Positions 33,674-43,178 are shown, numbered from the stretch's first letter. The stretch is 64,000 nucleotides of DNA from JAXLYE01 sp046351595 (GCA_046351595.1 JAXLYE010000006.1:496001-560000), one strand, 5' to 3'. Notes: generated from the sequence alone by a model not told the origin. Program-made: numbers and translations.

Positions 33674-35032
33674 CTAGCGCGGCTTGTCGAGCGGCGGCGA
33701 CAGGAGCTCCGGGAACGAGCGCGGCACCTCGCCCGGCATCGCCTCCATCGGCGCCCGCTCGTCGGGCCCGACCTCGACGCTGCGCGGCGGCTCCATCGGC
33801 TCCGCGACCCAGCCCGCGTTGATGTCCGGCCCCGGCGGCGCGAGCTCGGGCGGCGGTCCCGGCGGCGGCGTAAACTGCGGCGCGGGCGGCGGCCCGGGCG
33901 GCATGAACGGCGGGTCGCTCATCGCCCCGGGCGGCATGAACGGCGGCGTGAACGGCGGGTCGCTCATCGCCCCGGGCGGCGGATCAAAAGGCGGCCCAGG
34001 CGGCTCGGGCGGCGCCGCGAACGGCTGCTCCGGCAGCGGATCGAACGGCGGCACGGCGCGCGGCGGCGGCGGCGGCTCGATGATCTGCTCGATGTCGGGC
34101 TCCAGCTCGATCTCGCCCTCGGGATCGACCGGCTGATCGGGCGGGGAACCGGGCGGGGTCCCGGGCATCGGAGCCTGCGTCGCCGGCGCGTCCGTCTTCT
34201 CGAGCAGCGCCTTGAGCCGCGCCAGATCCTCGTCGAGCGAGGTCTTCGGATCGACCTGGAACAGCCGCGCCACCACGTGACCCAGGGCCCCGGCCGGCGG
34301 GTTGTAGGACATGCGCACGTCGAGGCGCGTGCGCCGCTCGCCGAGCGGCTCGAAGTGCACGGTGCCGGCGTGCTCGACGCTCTGGTGCGGCGGCGTCTTC
34401 CAGCCGATGCGCTCGTTGGGCAGGCACACCGTGAGCTCGACGTCCCACTCGACGGTCTTGCCCGCGGGCCCCGCCACCTTCCAGTGTGACAGGCGGTCGT
34501 CGAGCACCGTGATCTCACGCACGTGCTGCATGAAGCGCGGGAAGTTCTGGAAGTTGCGGTAGAAGGCGAAGACCTCGCCGAGCGGAGCCTCGACGTCGAC
34601 GGTGGTGTGCAGGTCGACGGCTCGGCGGCCGGCGCCGACGCCGACGATGTGCCACGGCGGCCGGCGGAGGAAGGCGCTGGCGAGCAGCCCGGCGCCCACG
34701 AACCCGGCCGCGCGCGCGGCGGCATCCCGACGCGCGGTGCACAGCCCCAGCAGCGCGCAGCCCGCGCCGCCGAGCAGCAGCCGCAGGCCGGGCGTCAGGC
34801 GGCTCTGCCGCACCGACTCGTCGTCGGGCGAGTGGCTGCCGTCGCGGCGCTTGCCGTGCGCGGGCCTGGGATCGCCGAGCGCGAGGCCCGGCCCGAACGT
34901 CAGCGCCAGCCCCAGGCCGACCCCGAGCCCGCCGAGGAATCCGAAGCCGGCCCCTGCCCCTGTCTCCACAGGCGCCCGGTGCAGGCGTCCAGCCGCCCGT
35001 CGCAGCGCCTTCTCAACGCTCCGCTTGTCCAT
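33674..35032 (-). CDS. SRPBCC (polyketide cyclase-like) membrane protein with Pro-rich tail
   Basis: A 452-residue protein in three parts. Residues 25-125 hold two hydrophobic segments. Residues 135-280 are a START-like SRPBCC domain (DLHTTVDVEAPLGEVFAFYRNFQNFPRFMQHV and RLDVRMSYNPPAGALGHVVARLF, given by position), a hydrophobic-ligand pocket. Residues 290-452 are disordered and proline-rich, with near-exact repeats of MPPGAMSDPPF. SRPBCC proteins with membrane anchors are often annotated as stress or cell-envelope proteins; the ligand is unknown. AAGGGAG lies before the ATG. The repeat tract shows in DNA near 33895-33990. Confidence 0.78.
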   Translation of the reverse strand: MDKRSVEKALRRAAGRLHRAPVETGAGAGFGFLGGLGVGLGLALTFGPGLALGDPRPAHGKRRDGSHSPDDESVRQSRLTPGLRLLLGGAGCALLGLCTARRDAAARAAGFVGAGLLASAFLRRPPWHIVGVGAGRRAVDLHTTVDVEAPLGEVFAFYRNFQNFPRFMQHVREITVLDDRLSHWKVAGPAGKTVEWDVELTVCLPNERIGWKTPPHQSVEHAGTVHFEPLGERRTRLDVRMSYNPPAGALGHVVARLFQVDPKTSLDEDLARLKALLEKTDAPATQAPMPGTPPGSPPDQPVDPEGEIELEPDIEQIIEPPPPPRAVPPFDPLPEQPFAAPPEPPGPPFDPPPGAMSDPPFTPPFMPPGAMSDPPFMPPGPPPAPQFTPPPGPPPELAPPGPDINAGWVAEPMEPPRSVEVGPDERAPMEAMPGEVPRSFPELLSPPLDKPR

Positions 35033-35414
35033 GCTAGTAGCTCCCTTGTCATCACGGTCGCTGTGCAGGTCCGACGGAGGCGACGGGCGCCGAGCCCGGT
35101 GCGGGCGCAGCCGCCGTCGCCTGCCCGCCCGGGCGTAAGGCCGGAGCCGCGGGCCCCGACCTCAGGCCAGCCCCGACGACAGCCGGCTGTCCCGGGCGTG
35201 CAGATCGAGCCTGCTCCCCGTAAGGCCGAGCGGCCACTAGGGCTTTCCTTGGGTCGCACAGACGCAGCGACGCGGCGCCCGATGCGCACCGCATCACCGA
35301 AGCAGAGCCGCGGCGGCCACGTAGCGACGCGGCGACAAAGAGCCAGCGAAGCTCAGCGCCTCAAGCGCCCCGGGTCTCGTTCCGCAGCCAGACCTGCGCC
35401 ACCGCTTCCTGGGG
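35033..35414. other. Non-coding stretch between SRPBCC and HIT genes
   Basis: This 382-bp stretch has no frame with convincing codon use on either strand. It is C- and G-rich without clear repeats. The promoter of the leftward SRPBCC gene should lie near its left end. Confidence 0.5.
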
Positions 35415-35921
35415 CTAAAGGCGCAGATCCGCGAACGCCGGCTTGAGCTTGCGGTAGGTCGCGTCCAGGTGCTCGCTCAGCACCTTCACGTCACCGACGA
35501 CGGGCATGAAGTTGGTGTCGCCGTTCCAGCGCGGGACGATGTGGAAGTGCAGGTGCTGGTCGATGCCGGCGCCGGCGACGCGGCCCAGGTTCATGCCGAC
35601 GTTGCAGCCGTGCGCCTTGAGCTCGCGCACAACGATCGCGACCGAGCGCCGCAACAGCTCGCACGTCGCCTGGTAGTCCTCGGCGGACAGCGCCATCAGA
35701 TCCGCGCCGTGGTGGCGCGGCACCACCATCACGTGCCCGGAGCCGTACGGGTAGCGGTTCATGATCACGAAGGCGCGCTCGCTGCAGTACAGGATCTGGT
35801 GCTCGTCGAAGTGCTGCGCACCGGCGGCCGGGAAGCTGCAGAAGATGCACTCCTGCACGCCCTGCTCGCTCGAAGCGGCGGTGATGTATGCCATGCGCCA
35901 TGGCGCCCAAAGCCGTTCCAT
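35415..35921 (-). CDS. HIT-family nucleotide hydrolase/transferase
   Basis: A 168-residue histidine-triad protein. The active-site motif QHLHFHIVPR (His123, His125, His127) is intact, and an N-terminal ECIFC zinc-type pair (C25, C28) with H70/H71 marks the branch close to Ap4A phosphorylases and GalT-like HIT proteins. Such proteins cleave or transfer nucleotide phosphates, for instance diadenosine tetraphosphate. A GGAGG ribosome site fixes the ATG at 35921. It lies 52 bp downstream of the SDR gene on the same strand. Confidence 0.9.
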   Translation of the reverse strand: MERLWAPWRMAYITAASSEQGVQECIFCSFPAAGAQHFDEHQILYCSERAFVIMNRYPYGSGHVMVVPRHHGADLMALSAEDYQATCELLRRSVAIVVRELKAHGCNVGMNLGRVAGAGIDQHLHFHIVPRWNGDTNFMPVVGDVKVLSEHLDATYRKLKPAFADLRL

Positions 35922-35973
35922 GTCAAGTCCTCCGTGGGGCGCCCCGGTCCCGAGGGCGACCCGGCCGCGGGCG

Positions 35974-36813
35974 CTACGGGATCTGCATCCCGCCCGAGAC
36001 GTTGATGGCCTGCCCGGTGATGTAGTCCGACAGCGGCGAGCTGAAGAACAGCACCGCGTTGGCGATGTCCTGCGGCAGGCCGAAGCGGCCCATCGGGATG
36101 CGCGCAAGCGTCGCCTGCCGCTGCTCCTCGGGCACGCCGAGCACGTCGCCGGGCTTCTTGGCCGCGGTCATGCGCGTCTCGGTGAAGCCGGGCGCCACGG
36201 CGTTGACGTTGACGCCGAAGCGGCCCCACTCCTGCGCGACGACGCGGGTGATGCCGACGTTGCCCATCTTGGCCGCCACGTAGTTGATCTGGCCGGGGTT
36301 GCCGCGGATCGCCGCCGTCGAGAAGAAGTTGACGATCTTGCGGTTGTACAGCGGCCGGCCGTGCTCCTCGAGCTCGCGCTTGGCGACCTCGCGCAGGTAC
36401 GGCGCCGACGAGCGGATGCAGTTGAACGTGCCGGTCAGGTTGACGTCGATGACCAGATCCCACCACTCGTCGGTCATCTGGTGGCACATGCGATCGCGCG
36501 ACAGGCCGGCGTTGTTGACCAGGATGTCCAGGTGGCCAAACTCGTCGACCGCCGCCTTCATCAAGCGGTCGGTGTAGCTCGGATCCGTCACCGAGCCGAC
36601 CGAGGCCACGGCGCGTGCGCCGGCCTTTCCGAACTCGCGCGTCAGCTCCGCGGCGGCCTCCTCGGCGGGCTCGCGATCGGCGTCGTTGAGGACGACCGAG
36701 GCGCCGGCCCGGAGGAGCGTCGCCGCGCACGCCCTGCCGATGCCGCGCCCGGCCCCGGTCACGACGGCGACCCGTCCGTCGAGCAGACCCGAAATTCGCG
36801 TCAGATACTCCAT
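35974..36813 (-). CDS. SDR oxidoreductase, 3-oxoacyl-ACP reductase (FabG)-like
   Basis: A 279-residue classical SDR. TGAGRGIG (19-26), the NNAGLSRDRM segment, the catalytic Ser in FFSTAA, YVAAK (YxxxK) and the C-terminal GQAINVSGGMQIP match FabG-like reductases and hydroxyacyl-CoA dehydrogenases. A 15-residue insertion after the NNAG helix (ELEEHGRPLYNRK) resembles the bacterial (R)-hydroxyacyl dehydrogenase branch. GAGGGAG lies before the ATG. The HIT gene follows 52 bp downstream. Confidence 0.87.
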   Translation of the reverse strand: MEYLTRISGLLDGRVAVVTGAGRGIGRACAATLLRAGASVVLNDADREPAEEAAAELTREFGKAGARAVASVGSVTDPSYTDRLMKAAVDEFGHLDILVNNAGLSRDRMCHQMTDEWWDLVIDVNLTGTFNCIRSSAPYLREVAKRELEEHGRPLYNRKIVNFFSTAAIRGNPGQINYVAAKMGNVGITRVVAQEWGRFGVNVNAVAPGFTETRMTAAKKPGDVLGVPEEQRQATLARIPMGRFGLPQDIANAVLFFSSPLSDYITGQAINVSGGMQIP

Positions 36814-37014
36814 GTTTGGCTCCCTCTCGCGTCGGTATTGGTCCCTGAAATCACCCCAAAGGGTGCGGCCAGGTCAACCCCATATGCGGACCTTTTGCGT
36901 GCTGGCAGGGGCTGGGGCGCGGCCCGGGCGCGGCCTGTTGAAAAATGGGCAGGCCGCTGCGCAACCGGTCAGTACGCAAGGGTGGGGGCAGCCCCTTCCT
37001 CCCCTGAGTGGCCG

Positions 37015-37023
37015 TGATATGCT
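37015..37023 (+). promoter_or_regulatory. Extended -10 promoter of the envelope-kinase operon
   Basis: TGATATGCT: TGn then TATGCT (37018-37023), ending 7 nt before the ATG at 37031. An in-frame ATG at 37019 falls inside this element. Confidence 0.5.
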
Positions 37024-37030
37024 GGGCGCC

Positions 37031-38041
37031 ATGAGAGCCTCCTCGGGAATGACGGCTGCGGTTCGTGTCTCGCTCGTCGGTGCGGTCGTGGGAACGGTTG
37101 GGGCGGCAGGCCCCGCCGCGTGGGCCGCCAAGGTCGCGGTGCTGCCGCCCAAGGTCGACTCCGACGCGCCCGTGTCCGAAGGCAAGAAGAGCAAGTTCCA
37201 CGACACGCTGACGCAGGGGCTCAGCGAGGGCGCCGACGCCCGCACCCAGGTCGTCCCCGCCGACGAGGTGCGCAGGGCGCTGGAGGACCGGCCGGATCTT
37301 AGCGGCTGCCTCGGCGGGCCGTGCATCGCGCAGGCCGCCAGCGCGATCAAGGCCGAGCGCATCGTCGTGCCGCGCGTCAGCATCAAGGGCTCGGTCGGCG
37401 GCAGCGCCTACTCGGTTTCGCTCACCGTCTTCGACGCCAGCGGCACGGCGCTGCCCATCGTCAGCAGCGAGCGCTGCGGCGACGAGACCGACGGCTGCAA
37501 CCTGAGCAAGGCCTACGACGCCATGAAGCGCGCGACCGCGGCCATCGGCGGCCAGGTCTCGAACCCCAGCGTCGCCGAGAAGCTGCAGCCGCCGGCGCCG
37601 ACCGAGCCGCAGCTCAAGGATCCGACGAAGGACCCGGCGGTCGGCAGCGATCCGACGCGGCCCGCGACGAGCGAGCCCCTTGCGATGACCAGCCGGCCGC
37701 CGCAGCCCTACCGGCCCTACTACCGCTACGGCTGGATCGCCGCGGCCATCGCCGGCGGCGCCTTCGTCGTCAGCTCCATCCCGTTCCTGGTCTTCGCGTC
37801 GAGGGAAGGCCAGACCAACTGCGGACCGAACGTGCCCTTCAACCAGTGCCCGCAGGTCTACCAGGGCAACCTGGCGCCGGGGCTGGGCCTGCTGCTCGGC
37901 GGCGGGCTCGCGAGCGCGGGCGCCTTCGCCGTGCTCTTCTATCTCGACAAGCGCGAGCAGCGCCGGGCGGCCGGCACCCTCACGCTCCTGCCGGTGCCGC
38001 TCGCCGACGGCATGGCGCTGTCGGCGGCCGGCCGCTTCTAG
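37031..38041 (+). CDS. Exported protein with C-terminal membrane segments
   Basis: A 336-residue protein: signal peptide (to about AAWAA), a globular domain of about 140 residues (VAVLPPKVDS to IGGQVSNP) like the small periplasmic domains that summarise Cys-pair stabilised alpha/beta folds in myxobacterial operons, a Pro/Thr linker, then two hydrophobic segments (WIAAAIAGGAFVVSSIPFLVF and a Gly-rich one near 285-310). It has four Cys that may pair (LSGCLGGPC, SERC, DGCN). No enzyme motif is seen. It is the first gene of a three-gene operon leading to a Ser/Thr kinase, with 16 bp before the next start. Confidence 0.7.
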   Translation: MRASSGMTAAVRVSLVGAVVGTVGAAGPAAWAAKVAVLPPKVDSDAPVSEGKKSKFHDTLTQGLSEGADARTQVVPADEVRRALEDRPDLSGCLGGPCIAQAASAIKAERIVVPRVSIKGSVGGSAYSVSLTVFDASGTALPIVSSERCGDETDGCNLSKAYDAMKRATAAIGGQVSNPSVAEKLQPPAPTEPQLKDPTKDPAVGSDPTRPATSEPLAMTSRPPQPYRPYYRYGWIAAAIAGGAFVVSSIPFLVFASREGQTNCGPNVPFNQCPQVYQGNLAPGLGLLLGGGLASAGAFAVLFYLDKREQRRAAGTLTLLPVPLADGMALSAAGRF

Positions 38042-38057
38042 CCGCAAGGGAGGTCAC

Positions 38058-38756
38058 ATGAGGCTCGCTGGCATCGCCGCGTCGGTCGCACGGCTCAAAG
38101 GGCGGGCGCGCGGGTCCATCAACCGTCCCGGCCACCGTCCCGGTCACCGTCCCGGGCCCGGGCCCGGCCGCCCCACGGCCCGCGGCCGCGCGCTCGCGGG
38201 CCTGGCCTTCTATGCCCTTCTTTCCCTCTCGGGCCTCGCCGCCTGCACGAGCCAGAACCCCGAGTACGTGGCGCCCTGCACCCTCGGCGAGCGCAGCTGC
38301 GCGGCCAGCACCGACGATCGCCCGATCACCCAGGTCTGCGGCCTGAGCGGCAGCGGCGAGGCGGTGCTGATCGACGAGCCCTGCCCGCTCGCCACGCGCT
38401 GCGACGGCGGCCGCTGCGCCCCCGGGGTCGGCGCCCGCCCCTGCACCGGCCAGTCCGAGTGCGCCGCCACCGAGGTCTGCACGCCGCTGGTCCAGACCGC
38501 CGCGGCCCCGGGCAGCCTGGACGTCGTCGGCAGCTACTGCGTGCCCGCGCTGAGCAGCGCCCCCGCGGCCCCGGGCACCGCCTGCCAGCGCGACGCCGAC
38601 TGCCAGTCGTACCGCTGCCTGCAGCACATCAAGGGGCGCTTCTGCCTCAAGGCCTGCGGCAGCGATACGCAGTGCGGCCCGAGCGCGCGCTGCCTCGGCT
38701 TCAACGTCACGATCACCGGCGTCCAGGGTATGGTTCGCTCCTGCAGCCCCCTGTGA
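38058..38756 (+). CDS. Cys-rich lipoprotein
   Basis: A 232-residue lipoprotein. A long basic N-region with a GHRPGHRPGPGPG repeat (residues 25-40) precedes the hydrophobic core and lipobox GLAAC (Cys about 63). The mature part has about 17 Cys in CxxGERxC- and CxxDADCxxxRC-like spacings, typical of disulfide-rich surface proteins of Myxococcota. GGAGG lies 5 nt before the ATG. It sits 16 bp after the preceding envelope gene and 19 bp before the kinase, so it is in the same operon. Confidence 0.72.
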   Translation: MRLAGIAASVARLKGRARGSINRPGHRPGHRPGPGPGRPTARGRALAGLAFYALLSLSGLAACTSQNPEYVAPCTLGERSCAASTDDRPITQVCGLSGSGEAVLIDEPCPLATRCDGGRCAPGVGARPCTGQSECAATEVCTPLVQTAAAPGSLDVVGSYCVPALSSAPAAPGTACQRDADCQSYRCLQHIKGRFCLKACGSDTQCGPSARCLGFNVTITGVQGMVRSCSPL

Positions 38757-38775
38757 GCCCGAGGTGAAAAACACG

Positions 38776-41700
38776 ATGGCCGAGTTCTCCTGCCCGAACT
38801 GCGGTACCGAAAACCCCAACGACGCGCTCTACTGCTCCGCGTGCGGCCACCCGCTCCACCAGACCGCCAGCGATCCGCTCATCGGGCAGACCATCGGCGG
38901 GCGCTACTACCTCGTCGAGCGCATCGGCCAGGGCAGCGCCGGCACGCTCTACCGCGCCGAGCACACCACGCTCCGCCGTCGTGTCGCCATCAAGCTCCTG
39001 CACAAGCAGCTCACCGCCAGCGAAGACGCCATCGAGCGCTTCCGCCGCGAGGCCATCACCGTCTGCGAGATCGACAACGATCACATTCCGCAGGTCCACG
39101 ACTTCGGGCGCACCGACGACGGCCGGCTGTTCTTCGCGATGGAGTTCCTCGACGGTGAGACGCTGTCGCAGGTCCTGGTCCGCGAGTCGCGCCTGTCGCC
39201 CGAGCGCACCGCCGACCTCCTCGGCCAGATCGCCGACGGCCTGATGGAGGCGCACACGCTCGGCTACGTGCACCGCGACCTGCGGCCGCGCAGCATCTTT
39301 CTGACCCGGCGGCGCGGGCGCCAGGACTTCGTGAAGATCCTCGACTTCGGCCTGGCCAAGCTGGTGCAGCCCGAGGTCGACGCGCAGCGCACGACCATGG
39401 GCATGACCTACGGCGATCCGCGCTACATGGCCCCCGAGCAGGCGCGGGGCGAGGCCGTGGATCGCCGCTCGGACATCTACTCGCTGGGCGTCATCGGCTT
39501 CGAGTGCCTGACCGGCGAGCCGCCGTACAAGGGCGGCGGACACTTCGAGATCCTGAACCAGATCCTCGACGCGCCGGTGCCGCGGCTGCGCGATCGGCGG
39601 CCCGACTGCCCGGCGTGGCTCGAGTCGGTGGTGCGGACGGCGCTGGCGAAGAAGCCGAGCGAGCGCTTCCAGACGGTGGCGCAGCTGCTCGACGCGCTGG
39701 AGCGCAAGCAGGTGCTGCAGGGGCAGCCGCCGATGCCGATGCAGGTCGCGGCGCCGGTGGCCAGCAAGCTGCCGGCGATGTCGCCGCTGTCGACGACGCT
39801 CAAGCCGCAGCCGCTCACCCCGGCCGCCAAGCCGGCCGCGAGCAGCCCGGCGGTGCCGCCGGTGGCGCCCGATCCGGTCCGCTCGACCCAGGCCCTGCCG
39901 ACGGTGGCCCCCGGGACGCCGGCGCAGCCTGCGGGCGGTGTGCCGGCGGCCGCGGTGCCTTCGGCGAGGCAGACGCTGGCGTACCCCGCGGTCAAGCCGA
40001 CGCGCAGCGCGCCCGTCGAGCCGGCGCCCGGGACCCGCAGCACGACCCCGCTCGGCAGCTCCGGCTTCAATGAGCCGCTGCCCGCGAAGAAGCCCGCCGC
40101 CGTCGCGGCCAAGCCGGCGGTCGCCAAGCCGGCGCCGATCATCGCCGCGACCACGCCGGTGCGGGCCGATCCGACGCCGCGCACCGCGCGCGCGATCCTC
40201 GAGCGCGAGATGAACGCCTGGGAGGAGGCGGCCCTGCCCGTGCTCGGCTCCGACGAGCCGGCGACGCCGCCGTCGGCGGACACGCCCGTCGAGGAGCACC
40301 GCTTCGAGGCCAAGCCGGCGCCGGCCCCGGTCCCGGCGGCCGGACGTCTCGGTGGCACTACGCGCCCGGCCAGCAGCCGCCGCGAGATCAGCCGCATCGA
40401 GGCGCGCGAGAACCGGCCCATCTCGACGCCGGCCATCGCCGCCATGCGCGGGCTCATGTCGTCGCCAGGGCTGGCCCCGGTCGGGCGCTCGGAGCCCGAG
40501 GTGCGGTCGCCGTCGCGCCCCGAGCCCGTCCCCGAGCCGGCGCCCGCGTCGCCGTCGGAGCCGTCGAGCCCGCGCCTCAAGCCGCTGCCGACCGAGGACA
40601 GCGGGCGCGCCACCATCCCCTTCGAGCGCCCGTCGCTCAGCGACCTGGCGGTCAAGGTCCAGGCGAGCCGGCAGACCCCGGTCCCCGAGCAGCCGCCCGA
40701 GAGGGCACCCGATAAGTCGAGCGATAAGTCGAGCGACAAGTCGGGCGAGCGCAAGACCGAGCCCCTGCGCGCCGACCTGTCCACGGACGTGCCGCTGCGC
40801 CCGGCGCTGGCGGGCTCGCCGCAGCTCGCGCAGCTCGGCAAGCGGACGGCCGAGATCGCCGTCGACACCCAGCCGGTGCAGCGCAGCGAGCCCGGCGACG
40901 TCACGGTCCCGACGCCGCGCAGCGAGCCGGCGATCGCGACCGACACCACCGCGGTCACGCCAAAAATCAGCGCAGCCACGGCAGCGGTCACCGTGCCCAC
41001 CGCCACCATCACGGGCGAGCACGACTCCGAGAAGACGCCGGAGACGCCGCCCGACGAGGCCAACTGGTTCGCGGCCCAGGCGCCGACTGGGGACACCTAC
41101 GCCGAGGACGAAGAGTCGCTGCGCCCGCGGCGCCTGCCGCGCTGGGCCGTGCCGGCGGGGCTGGCCGCGGCCGCGATCGGCGTCGTCTGGCTGGTGACGA
41201 GCTCCACGGGCACCAAGAAGCCGCACGAAGGCGGGTCGATACCGACGGTGACTGCGCCCGAGTCGACGCCCCCGACCGCGCCGAGCGCCCCGGCTATGCC
41301 GACCGCGCCGCCTGCTTCCGCGACACCGACGAGCACGGGGGTGCAGCCGGCGGCTCCGGCCCCGTCCACACCGACCGTCGAGGCGCTTCCCGGCAGCCCG
41401 GCGGCGAGCCCGACCGCGCCGGTGTCCCCGAAGCCCGAGGTGACGCCGCTGCCGGCGACGAGCGCGACGGCCAAGCCGAGCACGCCGGCCGAGGCGCGCC
41501 CGGTGCCGACGGTCGAGGCCCTGCCCTCCCCGACACGGCCCGAGCCCGCCAAGCCCGAGCCCGCCAAGCCCGAGCCGACCAAGCCCGAGGTCGCGAAGCC
41601 CGAGCCGGCCAAGGCCGCGGAGCCCAAGGCCGCGGTGGCCAAGAAGACCGAGGAGCCCAAGGCCGAGCCCAAAGCGGGAAAGAAGGGCAAGGGCAAGGGT

Positions 41701-42168
41701 GAGCCCGGCACCAAGGTCGCGACCGCGAAGGAGCCGGGCGACGCCGGTGCCGGCGCGCTCAAGTCGCTCGACGAGCCGGCGGCCGGTGCCAAGGCCGAGA
41801 AGTCGAGCGAGGTGACGGCGCTGGTGCAGAAGGGCAAGCAGAAGCTCGACGACGGTGATCCCGATGCGGCGGCGGCCAGCTTCGAGCGCGCCGCGGCCCT
41901 GGATCCGAAGAACGCCGAGGCCGTCGGCGGCCTGGGCGAGGCCGCGTTCGAGCAGGGCAGCTTCGAGGCCGCGGCCCGCCACCTGGGCCGCGCCGCCAAG
42001 CTGTCGCGGCGCGCCTCGTACCGCGAGCTCTTGGCGCAGGCGCAGTTCAAGCTCGGGCGCTACAAAGAGGCGGCGGAGACGTGCCGCGGCCTGCTCAAGG
42101 ACAACCCGGGCTCGGCCAAGGCCAAGCAGATCTTGGAGCTGGCCGAGAAGAAGCTCGGATCCGAGTAA
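38776..42168 (+). CDS. Zinc-ribbon Ser/Thr protein kinase with transmembrane segment and TPRs
   Basis: A 1,130-residue membrane kinase. Residues 5-23 form a zinc ribbon (CPNCG and CSACG). The kinase domain (about 45-300) has the Gly loop GQGSAG, VAIK with K73, DFGLAK and MAPEQ. Its catalytic loop is HRDLRPRSIF: the usual Lys becomes Arg and the Mg-binding Asn becomes Ser. A 480-residue Pro/Ala/Thr-rich linker with short repeats (DKSS, KPEPA) follows, with a transmembrane helix near 788-808 and TPR repeats near 1015-1128 predicted outside. GAGGTG favours the ATG at 38776 over a GTG at 38764. The neighbours are envelope proteins of the same operon. Confidence 0.88.
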   Translation: MAEFSCPNCGTENPNDALYCSACGHPLHQTASDPLIGQTIGGRYYLVERIGQGSAGTLYRAEHTTLRRRVAIKLLHKQLTASEDAIERFRREAITVCEIDNDHIPQVHDFGRTDDGRLFFAMEFLDGETLSQVLVRESRLSPERTADLLGQIADGLMEAHTLGYVHRDLRPRSIFLTRRRGRQDFVKILDFGLAKLVQPEVDAQRTTMGMTYGDPRYMAPEQARGEAVDRRSDIYSLGVIGFECLTGEPPYKGGGHFEILNQILDAPVPRLRDRRPDCPAWLESVVRTALAKKPSERFQTVAQLLDALERKQVLQGQPPMPMQVAAPVASKLPAMSPLSTTLKPQPLTPAAKPAASSPAVPPVAPDPVRSTQALPTVAPGTPAQPAGGVPAAAVPSARQTLAYPAVKPTRSAPVEPAPGTRSTTPLGSSGFNEPLPAKKPAAVAAKPAVAKPAPIIAATTPVRADPTPRTARAILEREMNAWEEAALPVLGSDEPATPPSADTPVEEHRFEAKPAPAPVPAAGRLGGTTRPASSRREISRIEARENRPISTPAIAAMRGLMSSPGLAPVGRSEPEVRSPSRPEPVPEPAPASPSEPSSPRLKPLPTEDSGRATIPFERPSLSDLAVKVQASRQTPVPEQPPERAPDKSSDKSSDKSGERKTEPLRADLSTDVPLRPALAGSPQLAQLGKRTAEIAVDTQPVQRSEPGDVTVPTPRSEPAIATDTTAVTPKISAATAAVTVPTATITGEHDSEKTPETPPDEANWFAAQAPTGDTYAEDEESLRPRRLPRWAVPAGLAAAAIGVVWLVTSSTGTKKPHEGGSIPTVTAPESTPPTAPSAPAMPTAPPASATPTSTGVQPAAPAPSTPTVEALPGSPAASPTAPVSPKPEVTPLPATSATAKPSTPAEARPVPTVEALPSPTRPEPAKPEPAKPEPTKPEVAKPEPAKAAEPKAAVAKKTEEPKAEPKAGKKGKGKGEPGTKVATAKEPGDAGAGALKSLDEPAAGAKAEKSSEVTALVQKGKQKLDDGDPDAAAASFERAAALDPKNAEAVGGLGEAAFEQGSFEAAARHLGRAAKLSRRASYRELLAQAQFKLGRYKEAAETCRGLLKDNPGSAKAKQILELAEKKLGSE

Positions 42169-42190
42169 CAGCGGCGGTGGTGGCAGGCCG

Positions 42191-42216
42191 GCGCCCCGAG
42201 GATGCGACCGGGGCGC
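42191..42216. terminator. Hairpin between convergent kinase and protease genes
   Basis: GCGCCCCG (42191-42198) and CGGGGCGC (42209-42216) give a perfect 8-bp stem with a 10-nt loop, in the 66 bp between two stop codons. No T-tract. Confidence 0.45.
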
Positions 42217-42234
42217 TGACGGCAGCGAAATCGA

Positions 42235-42912
42235 TCAGTTGACGCCGACCGCGGTCCAGGCCTGGGCGACGCTGCTGTACTGGGCGCTGCCCTGCCCGAA
42301 CAGGGCGGTGGCGGCCTGCAGCGTCGCCGCGCGCGCGCCGGCGAAGTTCGTCGTCGAGGTCATGTACGACGTCAGGGCGCGGAACCAGATCTTGGCCGCG
42401 TCGTCGGCGCCGATGCCGGTGACGGTGACGCCGCTCTTGTGGTGGGTGCCGCCCTTGGCGACCAGGTAGAAGGCGTTGTTGGCGATGCCCGAGTTGATGT
42501 GCACGCCGCCGTTGTCGGACGTGCCGGTGTAGCGCTCGCTGTAGTGATCCGGGTCGTCGTCCGCGGTGTACCCGCCGTTGCCGGCCAGGTGCGGGTTGTC
42601 CATGTAGCGCAGCGCGTCGCCGGCCTTGGTCGGGGTGTACGCCTCTTCGCCGATCTTCCAGGTGTTGGCGCTCTCGCCGCGCACGTAGCGCTCGACCATG
42701 GCGCCGAAGACGTCCGAGAACGACTCGTTGAGCGCGCCCGACTCGCCGGAGTAGACCAGGGCCGCGGTGCGCTCGGTGACACCGTGGGTCATCTCGTGAC
42801 CGCAGATGTCGAGCGTGACCAGCGGCGTGAAGCTGGTACCGTCGCCGTCGCCGTACCTGTCAAGGAGATGTTCCCGGCCCGTCGGTGACGTCATAATTAC
42901 GGCAGGTCCCAT
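42235..42912 (-). pseudogene. C-terminal half of an interrupted M4 (thermolysin-type) metalloprotease
   Basis: The frame from YGDGDG onward (left of 42856) is the catalytic half of a thermolysin-family enzyme: HEMTH zinc site (residues 39-43 of this frame), the third ligand E63 in NESFSD, and HINSGIANNAFYLVAKGG with the late active-site His. The first 19 residues (MGPAVIMTSP and on) are not protease sequence and come from the insert. The matching N-terminal half lies at 46416-47450 on the same strand. Joined, the break falls between the GSLM and YGDGDG motifs, which are adjacent in intact members. It cannot be exported by itself. Confidence 0.85.
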
Positions 42913-43178
42913 CGCTCATGGGCTGAGAGTCTCAATGTACCTAAAATCCCAATTTTGATGGACGCCTCCTCGAAGCGTTCCGCACGGAACGGGATCCACA
43001 TGGACTACGCCGCGCCGGCCGATCTTGGAACTGGCCGTGCGCATCCTTCCTCCCCGAGACGTCCCGACCACGCCCATCGATGGGAGCACTCTTCATTCGG
43101 ACATCCGCCAGACAGGACCTGGTGACGCCAGCCCTCGAACAAGATCGATACGGCTGGGTCACGTAGTCCCATCCAGAG
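42857..43178. other. Left end of the insert, no supported gene
   Basis: This 322-bp stretch has AT-richer patches and a short dyad, AAAAT, 4 nt, ATTTT (42943-42956). Frames on both strands are short and their products resemble no family. It may be the remnant of an insertion sequence terminus. Confidence 0.45.

Noticed and set aside
38713..41982. 1,089-codon leftward open frame opposite the Ser/Thr kinase
   Set aside because: Arg/Gly/Leu-rich low-complexity product; the opposite strand encodes an unambiguous kinase.
42941..43162. Small leftward gene at the left end of the insert
   Set aside because: No ribosome site, Arg-rich product and no family; treated as non-coding remnant.
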